Position numbers and translations under genes: made by a program
NCBI RefSeq assembly: GCF_963675165.1
Contig: NC_087381.1
Span: 2,480,001-2,544,000, forward strand
Reading direction: 5' to 3'
Length of the DNA stretch: 64,000 nt
Source of the DNA: Halichondria panicea
Lineage: Eukaryota > Porifera > Demospongiae > Suberitida > Halichondriidae
Shown: one piece after another, positions 1 to 11,300 of the stretch
Layout of the letters: each line of letters opens with the position of its first letter
Numbering within the stretch: position 1 is the first letter of the stretch
Notes under the pieces: model-generated
Database searches by the model: none
The model's input: only the letters and a program-made list of their open reading frames with translations
What the model was told of the DNA's origin: nothing

Positions 1-127
1 CCTCACTCTATATGGTATACTTTTAGTTTCATTTGGAAATCATATAGATCTATAGCTATACTTGCGCCATGCCATAATATTATAGCTATAGTGGATACAG
101 TGAAATTGGACACATGGTAATTAAGCC
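1..127 (+). promoter_or_regulatory. Conserved 5' flank of a subfamily-A transporter copy
   Basis: Nearly the same sequence precedes the copies at 33562 and 56358 (33442-33561 and 50961-51061, the latter interrupted by the LTR element). It holds the block ACTTTTAGTTTCATTTG at about 19-35, which recurs upstream of most array copies, so it is a candidate promoter element. Function is inferred only from conservation and position. Confidence 0.4.
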
Positions 128-1668
128 ATGAAGTGCAAGTACAGAGTGAGATGGTTCTATTCCAAAGGAGCACTACTTGTTCTGTTCTGGTTACTGCTTA
201 TCACCTTTGTCATCACATCAATGCTCAAAGTTTTTCCGAGTCCTTCCACAACATTAACAAATGATTTATACACTTGGATGTATGGTGTTTTATTAATTCT
301 GTCGCTTTTGGTTGGGCCACTGGCAGGATGGCTGGCTGATGCTAAGTTTGGAAACTATAAAGTAGTAAGATTTGGTGTATGGCTTTATTTCTGGCTACTG
401 TTCATAATTGCTTCTATTACTTAATTGCAGACAACACTTTGGCCCTGAGATTATTATTGTTTGTGATATACATTTTGTTTATTGCAGGATGTGTTAGTTC
501 TTTTTTGGTATTGTTTCAACTGGGTACATGGATCAGTCGCCTGATGAGCTAGATGCTTCAAGCTCCAGCATTAGCAGTTATATCACTTGGTTTGCTTGTA
601 GTGGTATATTGGGAGCCTATTGTAGCAATTTCTTATCTACTTTGAAGTTGTTTTGCTTGCAGGATGTTTCATGGTACTCTAACTACCAACAGGTTTGGAG
701 CTTGCTTCTTGTTCTGTCTTTAAGCTGTGTTCTTATTTTGGATTTTTGTCTCTCCCGAAAATGGATAATAATTGAACCAAAGTCACCAAACTCTCTCAGA
801 ACCATCTAATATACCAAGTTCTCAAGTTTGCAGCCAAGCATAAAGCTCTCCTCAATCACAGTGCTCTCACATACTGGGAGGAAGACATTCCTTCAAGAAT
901 GGACCTGGGAAAGTCAAGATATGGTGGTCCATTCACTACAGAGAAAGTTGAAGATGTAAAGACTATGTTTCGTATTTTCCTGGTAGGCTTGTCATTAATG
1001 GTGATTGGCTTGTCTATTTCCTTGCATCCAGGCTATTTAATATGCCCAGGGGTCTGAACATATGTAATTCACATAATTATAGTGAGATCATTTTCATATA
1101 ATTTGAATTTATGTTTCATAGTTTGGACTTTATTGCACGAGTTTCTAATATTTCCGCTGCTTAGAGTCAGGTTTCAAAGTATTTTAAAGAGGATATAGGA
1201 ATTGCTTCATTTCTTTTTGTTGTCGTTAGTTTGATATGCCTGATTCTGAAGCTCATTAATTATCACTTTGAAGGAAGTTTGATAGCAATAGATTGGACTG
1301 TTCTTGTACTTTACGGATCAATGCAAGGATTGCTTTCTCAAACTTTTTTCACTTCAGCAGTTGAATTTATTGTTCTCAATCACCATACAGCATGAGAGGT
1401 CTGCTTACAGCATGTTTAGTTATTTTGTCTTCCATACTCAGTTCTGGTACAACTTTTTTATTGGAGAAATATACTTGTCAGGCAAGTTGGTGTTTTCCTG
1501 TGTCTTGGTGTGTAAAAGTAACTCTAAGCAGTATTGGACTAATCTTTTACTGTGTTGTGGCTCGTCAGTACAAGAGAATAGTGAGGGGAGATGGTTATTT
1601 TGCACAGACAATTGTGGAAGAAGTTTACGATCGTTATATCACTCCAAGAGACGTACAACTAGACTAGT
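128..1668 (+). pseudogene. SLC15/POT-like transporter, subfamily A, frameshifted pseudogene
   Basis: The copy starts with the family's N terminus ([17 protein letters not shown]) and keeps the POT motif [12 protein letters not shown], but loses a T in the tract near 380 and terminates at 424. Homology then continues in other frames: DASSSSISSYITW around 555-590, the cytoplasmic loop at 765-965 with an extra TA near 809, and the C-terminal [13 protein letters not shown] up to about 1668. At least four frame breaks preclude a full product. It is closest in sequence to the copies at 33562 and 56358, sharing the FPSPSTTLTN stretch. It lies upstream of the first visible exon of the oxidase gene, possibly in an earlier intron of it. 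Confidence 0.85.
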
Positions 1669-1800
1669 GACAGACTGTAACATGTATATACAGTACTTTG
1701 GTATTACAACTTTAGCAGTCATTAGTATTATCATAGTTAGTGCATGTATACTCTTTGCTGATCATGATTAGATTTGTGTATGTGCGCATGTTTTTAAGAG

Positions 1801-1848
1801 GTGTTCAGGGAGAAAATATCGCACTTGGACAGCTAGGTGCTTGCTGGT
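1801..1848 (+). pseudogene. Fossil copy of aldehyde oxidase exon 8
   Basis: This matches the resident exon at 7013-7070: both share GAGAAAATATCGCA and end in GCTTGCTGGTGAGT, including the splice donor. The copy has lost about 15 nt in the middle and gained an in-frame TAG. It stands downstream of a transporter copy exactly as the real exon 8 stands downstream of the nested transporter, so it is a duplication relic and not a usable exon. Confidence 0.75.
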
Positions 1849-1855
1849 GAGTATT

Positions 1856-2342
1856 ATTTTTTAGTCAGTATACTATGCTGTTATCTGTGAAACCAGCATG
1901 TATTCTGACTGTGTTGCTTTAATTTGTTAATTCGTGTGTACACTGATGAAGTTGTTATAACCGAGTTACTTCATCTCATTATAGTATAATTTCATGTGTA
2001 GTCTACCAGAGCTTCAAGATTATGCCTAGAGCTGTGGTATGCATAATGAATTAAGTATTATACATGTATATCTACCATACGGCCATGCATGTAGTAGTAC
2101 TGTAGCTTGTGTAGTACGTAGCCTCTAGTATTATTTAGTCGGTCAATATATATGCTGTGTGTACATTGTACAGAGCATAACTGCATTGGCTACGAGTTAT
2201 ATCCATAATGATAAAGCCATGGCTTTGTGTACAGGGCTCATTAAATTTCAAGATTGCATAATTATTAAGGGTATAAATTATATACTAGTCAGATTGAGAG
2301 CACTATAATAATTATCATACTATTATTTTCATCTCCCCAAAG
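1856..2342. other. Non-coding stretch before first visible oxidase exon
   Basis: The first part follows the intron sequence that lies downstream of exon 8 in the resident locus (the 'accagcatgtattctgactgtg' region). The rest is AT-rich sequence with a pyrimidine tract ending in the acceptor AG at 2341-2342. No gene is visible. Confidence 0.4.
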
Positions 2343-5300
2343 AACTCTCATGCTTACGTCAACGCCTCCTTCTGTGCCAAGGTGGGGGAGGGCTCAGTGA
2401 TAAAGGCCACGCCCACCATCATCTACAGCGGACTCACCAACAAACCAGTGTGTCTATATCTGTCTCATATGTCATAGTTATGCGATTACTAATACACATA
2501 CTCAACATTTTTCAGGTTTTAATGACGGCTCTCTGTGATTACTTGGTGGATAAAGATTTCTCTGATCCGGCCACCCTTAAAGGTGTGCTCTATTTCTTTA
2601 CATAAGTACAACTTCTCCCTTGTGGTTGAGTTCCTACAAATTTATAATGCTCTCTTTTAATCATTGATTGCTTTTAATTTGTTAACATGTCGTACCTAAC
2701 AGCAATTCTTGATCACTAATTTCCTTCCTTGTTTTCAGATGCTGTGGACATCCTGAGCAGTTTAGTCTTGCAGGACACACCTCTTTCTGCCTCGTCTGAG
2801 TACAGAATGAGCCTGGCAACAACACTGTTCTACAAGGTATAATATGTAATATTCATTTGGCGATAACATTTTTATGATGATATGTATATGCATGGTTACT
2901 CAGAGCGTTGACTCTTTAGTGTAAGTGTATATGTAGTACGTACTTTACATTCCCCTAGCTCAGAAAATTGTAACACACACACACACACATACATCTAGTT
3001 CATCGTTTGTATCCTCCCAAAGCCGCTCCCCCCTTCCCTCCAGTCAGTGGTTGTCCCACCCACCAGAGCTGTGTCAAGAGGCAAACAGCTGTTTTCTAGT
3101 ATACCCTCCGAATATCCGATAACACAACCGCTGACAAAACTGACCGCTAAGTTACAGGTTAGAAATAATATTATAATGTCACTTATTTAGTTGAGTCTAT
3201 GATATAATTAACATCTCGGTAAATGCATTGGAGATGTGATTTGTGCAGGCCGGCCAGCTGGGATATACAAATACATTATACAAACTGGGCAGAATAAGAA
3301 TTATAATTTTTGTCTAATACAATTATGTATGTGCCCTGCTTGATTAATCCTTAACCTAGTATCAGGAGCAAATGAGTAGATGAAGCTATGCATAGTATTG
3401 CGGAATCAGTATTGTAACTTGTTTGTAATGTGCTAAGTGCTCTGTACATAACGCGTTTGACTAAATAATTATAAGTACAATGAAATGTCAGCACTTAATT
3501 AGCGGTGTGACATAATTATAATTACGGCAATATTTGTACACCAGGACAATCAAATCCGCGTAGTAAGACACTCTATCTACTCATGTGCTCTTGATAGTAC
3601 ACACATGTTGTGTAGTGTGAAAGTTGCCAGCTGTGCACGCATGTCACCCCCTTATACAGGCGTCAGGTGAGGCCCAGTATATCAGTGACTGTCCTGTCCT
3701 ACCCAAAGAACTAGCCGCTGCTTTCGTCCTAACCACTATGGCACGTTAGCACATCCAGTGTATATCCTGTATTGATAACATCTTTTTTATACTTAGGGCA
3801 ATGCTGAGATAATATCAATTGACTGCTCCACTGCTAAGGTATGTCTATTATTTTTATGCCCTCTCGTTTGATGCAATTTCTATATCTGTACTATTCTAGA
3901 AACTGCCTGGCTTTGTCAAGATGCTCACATCAAAAGATATTCCCGGTGATAACAACTTCATGTCTGATCGAGATGCTGAGATCCCTGAAGAAGTAATTAA
4001 GTGATACAATAATTATTCATTTCGTATAATAATGCATGGGGAGGTTTATTAAGACACAACGAAGAATGAGGTTAGCACCTCCGTGTTTAAAGGTCCTTTG
4101 ACATGTACCATGTAAGCATATTAAGTAATTCCATCTACAGCACTTTTTAGGTAAGATAATCACACGAAGAAGTTATAATGTTGAACTTCCAATAATTGAT
4201 TGTTCAGAAGCAATTGATGAATTGATACTTTTGTGAATCAGTCAGAAATGCAGCCCGACTTTGCATACTTTTAGTTTAGATCATTTTTGAGAACCAACCA
4301 CCAAAGTACACATATAGCCGCTTGTGTCAATACCACAGATTGTATATATAGTTAATACGGCAAAGTTGAGCGTATGGTTTTAGCTAAGCCATGAAGTGCA
4401 AGTACAGAGTGAGATGGTTCTATTCTAAAGGAGCACTACTTGTTCTGTTCTGGTTTCTGCTTATCACCTTTGTCATCATATCAATGTTCAGAATTTTGCC
4501 TCCTCCAATAACACTTTCAGCAAGTTCTTATTGGGTGCCTGATGTTTTGTTACTTCTGTCAGTGTTGACGGTGCCACTAACAGGATGGCTGGCTGACGCA
4601 AAGTTTGGAAACTATAAAGTAGTAAGATTTGGTGTATTGCTTTTATTCCTTGCTACTGTTTTTAATTGCTTCTATTACTTAATTGAACCATTAAATTTTG
4701 TAGTTAACGTTTTGGTTCTGAAATGGTTTGTGTTTGTGATAAACGGTTTGTTTTTGGTAGGATGTGTTGGTTGCTCTTTAGTATTATTTCAACTGGGTAT
4801 GGATCAGATGCCTGATGCTTCAAGCTCCAGCATTTGCAGCTTTATCACTTGGTTTTCATGTAGTGGTGTATTGGGAGCCTATTTAAGCAATGTTTTATAT
4901 AATCTGAAGGTAGATTGCTTGGATGTTTCATTGCGTACCAACTACCAACAGGTTTGGAGCTTACTTCTTGTTCTATCTTTAAGCTGTGTTCTTATTTCGG
5001 ATTTTTGTCTCTCCAAAAATTGGCTAATAATTGAACCAAAGTCACCGAACTCTCTCAAAATTATCTACCAAGTTCTCAAGTTTGCAGCCAAGCACAAAGC
5101 TCCCCTCAATCGTAGTGCTCTCACATACTGGGAGGAAAATGTACCTTCAAGAATGGACCTCGGAAAGTCGAGATATGGTGGTCCATTCACTACAGAGCAA
5201 GTTGAAGATGTAAAAACTATGTTTCGTATTTTCTTTGTAGGTGTATCATTAATGGTGATTGGCTTGGCTATTTCTTTGCATCCAGACGTTGTATTGATGC

Positions 5301-8300
5301 CCAGTGGTCTGAACTTATGTAATTCGCAAATCGTGAGATTTGTTTCATATGATGAGACTTTATTTTTCATACTTTGGACTTTATTTCATGAGTTTCTAAT
5401 ATTTCCACTGCTTAGAGACAGGCTTCCAAGTATTCTAAAGAGAATAGGAATTGCTGCATTTCTTTTGTTTGCTGTGAGTTTGATATGCCTGATTCTGAAG
5501 CTCATTAATTATCACTTTGAAGGAAGTTTGATAGCAATTGATCAGACTGTTCCTATACTTTACAAATCAATGCAAGGATTGCTTTCTCAAACTTTTGTCA
5601 CTTCAACAGTTGAATTTCTTTGTTCCCAATCACCATACAGCATGAGAGGTCTGCTTACAGCATGTATAACTATCTTAGGTATCTTTTCCTCAATGCTTGG
5701 TTTTGGTACAAGGTTTTTTTTGGAGAAATACACTTGTGACACAAGCTTGTGTTTTCCTATTTCTTGGTGTGTGGAAGTAACTCTAAGCAGTATTGGACTA
5801 ATCTTTTACTGTGTTGTGGCTCGTCGGTACAAGAGAAGAGTGAGGGGAGATGGTTATTTTGCACAGACAATTGTGGAAGAAGTTTATGATCGTTATCTCA
5901 CTCCTAGAGACAACTAGTGACAGAATGTATATTATATATATAGCTATACGTATAGTACAGAATTGTATATAGAAGGTTTAGATGTTTAGATAATTAAATG
6001 TTGTATAGCCGGGAAATGTTTGTGAGGTGGCAAAATTTTGTTTTTTCGAGGGCAGAGCAGTGCCAAGATTAAAACTCCCACGCACCAGCATTCACATGCA
6101 AAGCTACTGGTGGGTGTGGATTCCTTGCAAATATTAAAACCCACCAACATTTCTGCTGAGGGCTCTGGAGCCAAATAGTGAAAATTTGCACCCATGAAAA
6201 TTTCCCGCTCTACAGTAGTTAATAATGATAAGATCTACATGGAAACTACAAGAAAAGTGCCTCAGAAGAGGTATATACAGTAGACTCTCGTTAATCCGGC
6301 CATCTTAATTTGTGGCAGTGCAGCTTGGCCAGAATAGCGAGGTGGCTGTATTTCTAATGACTAATTTTGCGGTTCTGTCTCGAGGATAACGAAGGATATG
6401 GATCATTCTACTCTCTAATCCAATTTTATCTGCCAAACCACACCCAAAACGTCTTACCTGGCTGTAACAAACGTATAAAATACCTAGTTTGGGGTAGCCA
6501 GTGCTGGCCAGTATATACGGAATAGCGAGTGGCCGCATTTTCAGGGCGAGTTTTGTGCAGTAAACATACATCTAGCTAGCAAACTGTGCCAAACCAAATT
6601 GCCGGTATATCGAGGTGGCCGTACTTCAGAGAGCCGGAATAGCGAGAGTCTACTGTACTATGAGACTTAGTATACCTACAACTTACTTATATTATAGTAT
6701 CCTATTAGCCAAGCCTCGAGGGAAAGGTTTGCGCATGCGCACAGTATGTAAATGAATAAAATCAGATGTTTTGTCGGTGTCCATGTGGTTTAGAAGCCCT
6801 CAGGCACTCGTAGTACCCTCGTTATGCTCAGGATATACTAAAGCAATACACCTTTGGGCTTCTAAATCCCATGCACAGACACCTCTAAAACATATTATGA
6901 TATTTTGGTTAGTATATATAATAATTATGCTAAGTTAAATAATCATGCTAAAATTGTACTTGACAGTCGTTTTACTGATTAAATTGTGCACTAATACGTA
7001 TACTTTTAACAGGTGTTTGCGGAGAAAATATCGCAATATGCTGGTCAACCTGTTGCTCTGGTACTTGCTGGTGAGTATATCTGTATGAAACTGGCATCAT
7101 GCACCTGTGTTGTCTTTGTTGCTTCTTACATGCACGTAAAATCTACAAACCTGCAAAGGACTATATACATGTACTTTTAGGATTGTGTGGTTCACTCTTG
7201 CCTTCTTAATATTGCATGTGTTATATACAATACATGCATGCATGCACGTGTCCATCAAAAATTATGAATAGTGAAGCGTGTTAATTTGTTATAGAAAGGC
7301 TGCCGTATACAAACGATATAATCATAGAGGTGATACAGTAACTATAATTATGTTCACACATTAACCATCCAGGCCGAGTAACACATGCAACCATGCACCC
7401 CCTTCTGTATATAGACACACAGGAGCATGCTGATAGGATTGCTTGTGCTGTGGAGGTCACTCACAAGACTCTGGGGCCACCCATACTCACTCTGGAGGAA
7501 GCCATTCAGAGACAGTCTTTCTTCTCCAGTCCTCGCAGAACCGAGCGGAAAGTGGGAGACACTGAAGGTGTTAAAAATGCAACAGTGTCGAGTATACCAG
7601 TGCCTATAATTTACCTCTATAAGTGTACTAATTATGGTAGTGCATATAATTATGTCTGTTTGTATTTGTTAAGCATTAAAAAATGACTCTCAGAGTTTCA
7701 AGCACTTGAATACATTCAAGAAGTTGCAATTTATCGCTTATTAAAATGACTTGTGTATATAGCTGCCATGTCTGGTGCTGATCACGTGATCACGGGCAAA
7801 GTGGAACTCGGCTCTCAATACCATTACCACATGGAGACACACACAGCCGTCGTTATTCCGGATGAGGGTGGGTTTAAAGTCCAATCTGCCACTCAATGGG
7901 TCGACAGAGTACAAGCCGCTGTTGCTATGGTGATGAACATCCCAGCAAGCTCTGTAGATGTATCAGTGAAGAGGATAGGAGGTGCTTACGGTGCCAAGAC
8001 CACCCGTCCCAATCTGGTAGCTGCAGCTTGTGCACTCGGTGCTTCAGTTACTGGGAGGTAAAATTGGCAAATCAATGCAGTCACTGTGGCTTTAATACTA
8101 AATGCTATAGCATTGAGAATGGCCCCAAAAGTTTTGTGATCAATTATGGCATGGGTGTTGTATAACTGGTTATTAAACGCCATGGATAGACTTATTAATA
8201 AATAAATTATAGCTGTTAGGAGATTATTACCTATATACAGCATGCATACAGAGAAGTGCTTTTTAACATGCAATCCAATGGTGACATTTTGAATTTGAAC

Positions 8301-11300
8301 AAAGACAACCAACGGCTACAACAAAGTGATGGTAACATTAAGAGGGCCATTCTTAGACTTAAAAATCTGACAAATGCTTATTTTCTTGTTTTAAATGAGA
8401 TTCTATATTAATATCCAGGCCTCATGCAGTTTAATTCGTTTGTTGAGCATTTTTAGCTGATCGTAATTATTTTCTCTTTACGGAATAAATCTTACACTAT
8501 TATATGTAACTGTCAACATGCACCGCTTGTACACAGGCCAGTGCGTATGTACATGGATCTTGAGACGAACATGAAGGCCATCGGGAAGAGATTCCCGTAC
8601 ATGGTTAGGTACAAACTAGGCAGCACTAAAGAAGGAGTCATCACGGCTATAGATGTTGAGATATTTGCTGACTGCGGTGTTGCCCCTAATGAGAATGCTA
8701 TATCTGTAGTGAGAGACTTCATTGACAATGGTACGCCGCGAGTTTGTCTCTAGTAGTATGTTTACAGTACACTGTTAAAAATGTGGTGCTATTGTAACAC
8801 CCAAAAGTGGGGTAAAACCATTGTACCAAATATGGCACTCATATATGGAGTTATTACAGCACCAGATTTTAGTGTTATTAAAACACTCATTTTGGAGTTG
8901 TAACAGCATGAAAATGTGCTGTACTTGCACTTTCTTGGAGTTACTGCAACTCCAAACTGTGTGTAACTTTTACAACTACACCTACAATGGTGTTATTAAA
9001 GCACTGGGGATGGGTGCTGCTGTTACTACAGGTACAGTTGTCATTGCTACTCTTCATGCAAAGCATAAAATATTGCATGCATGCTTATTGCACTTCTCGA
9101 TAAGCTCATGCACTTGACTTAAATGACGTAACATAATTATAGCATGTGTATAATGATATGCATCACGATAGCATACAATAAAAGTATGAAGATATGTATA
9201 CCTATAACCTCATAAAGTGTTTAATAACTACGACCACAATACACTTAGGCAGTTCGGGACCTTAAAAATAAAAAATAAAAGGATGCCATGCAGACATGCA
9301 CGTGGGTACTAAAATGTCAAAAACATAGTACAAGAGTTTCATAGAATGAATCTACTTCATACACTTCTTTCTCTACGATGACGAAGTAGTTCATTGATCC
9401 AGATTCAATAGCACTTTTTCTACCTTGAACGAACGTTGCATGTCATCCACCTGCATGTATATATTATGATGGGATAAGGATGGGGCTCACAAAAACAGTA
9501 GGCAGTGATATAAGTGAGTAGGAGACAATTATTCAAATAAGCCGAAAGCCTAACACTTTAACAACTGTTGTCACCTCTTCCAAATATCCAGTGTGCATGC
9601 ATTACTGTGTATAATTATATATGTATGATGACAGGGTTATTCTCGTTATAATAAGCATATACCCCCCCACACAGGATGAATTCAAGGGCAACAGAAGAAT
9701 CTGTTCTCAAGTATCAAGTATTTGTAACTGTTTATGCATTACATACGTGGAGCAGCAGCTTGACAAATATCATTTGTACTGCATCCTTCTTCTTACAGTA
9801 TTATCTTCAGAACTGAATAAAAAAAAATGTATGTTTGAAGATATGGGTTTCTATTTACCATTAGATTGTGACTGCACCAGTGACTGCATAGTCTTCGACC
9901 AGCTCCTGTAGCTTAACATTGTTCTCCTTTGTTCGAATTCTTTCCAATTTACCTCAAAAGTAAATCTATAGGTATCTTTTCCTGTAATTTCAAAAAATTC
10001 TATTACTACTGCAAACATTTACAGCTATATGCTTGAACACAATAATGATTAATAGTGAACTTACATAGACATAATCGGTCAGTGGTGGATAGAAGGTAAG
10101 TATATACGCACATCTGTAACTGCTGGTCGATCATATCACTCCTGATAGCACCTTTGTTACGCTTTGTTTTTGGACTATTCCTTTTAAAGAGCAGTGGTTT
10201 ATCTTTGGACAGATATTGAATCTCAATTTGCGACGCATATTCTTTAACCTCGTTTAAATAGCTCGACTCCATGAACCCTGCATGAAAAGAGTACCTATAG
10301 CTCTTACGATGCGATAATTTTGTAAGAAACAACCATTATCTTGTTGTCATTGGAAATTAATTTAACAATAATCGGAAGACAAAAATTATAATTATGATGA
10401 TTTGTATGCAAATGTAGATACGTGCGAAAAACCAGTCTGACAGGAAAGTGTTCCTAACGCTCAACATACATCTAACTGACGGACACGTACCCACAAAGCC
10501 CAACATATCAGACTGACAGACAAGTGCCCACAAAGCCCAACATATCAGACTGACGGACAGCTGCCCACAAAGCCCAACATATCAGACTGACGGACAGCTG
10601 CCCACAAAGCCCAGCATATCAGACGGACGGACAGCTGCCCACAAAGCCCAACATATCAGACTGACGGACAGCTGCCCACAAAGCCCAACAAGAATTATTA
10701 TATAGTTACAATTATAGTAGTGAGTAGTAGACTTGCAGTCTGTCTATGTCAAGCTTTTTAGCACAACAATGGTTTTGCAGCAACTTACTCTATAGTTCCG
10801 AGTCAAAGCAGTGTGCCATCTTGCAGTGTAGTACATCTAGCAACTTAGTCCATGTAGTACCAGAGCACAGTACAGAGCTAGAGTAGGCCTGGCGCCTTTG
10901 TACAGTTAAGGTGCACGCAGCTGTGTGCAGAGACTCTCATGCAGGCAGCTGTCTATCACAAGGTTCACGTGAGATCAGTGCTGCACGTCTACCACCCACG
11001 ATTTTGTTTTGTTTATGTAGTCTTGGCTACCCACCACGCATTTGAGTCTGTGCTCATCAATTAATTATGATCACATCATCAGTGTATGCCCTTGCATGGA
11101 AGAGGGGAGGGGTGGGAGCAAAGTAAGAGTTAAATTTGCAGGGCAACTGTACGAGTAGAAAGAACACACTATAAGCCAGCTACTTTGCTAAATACAGGAT
11201 GTATGATTTTTCAGACGATTGAATTGTTAATAATAATTATTGTTGGGCATTAATTTGTCCGTTAGCGTGACATGCACATAGTCTAGACCTCAATAGATGT

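Noticed and set aside
5065..5370. Antisense ORFs across the transporter loop
   Set aside because: They recur only because the sense sequence is conserved between copies. No start context or domain supports them, though the hyperconservation itself is reported.
8821..9117. 98-codon open frame at the element's left end
   Set aside because: It reads through degenerate subterminal repeats (CTCCAAACTGTGTGTAAC-type) and is cysteine/histidine rich by composition only.
10461..10690. CRISPR-like direct repeats
   Set aside because: The 37-bp units are contiguous with no unique spacers and the DNA is eukaryotic, so this is a minisatellite.
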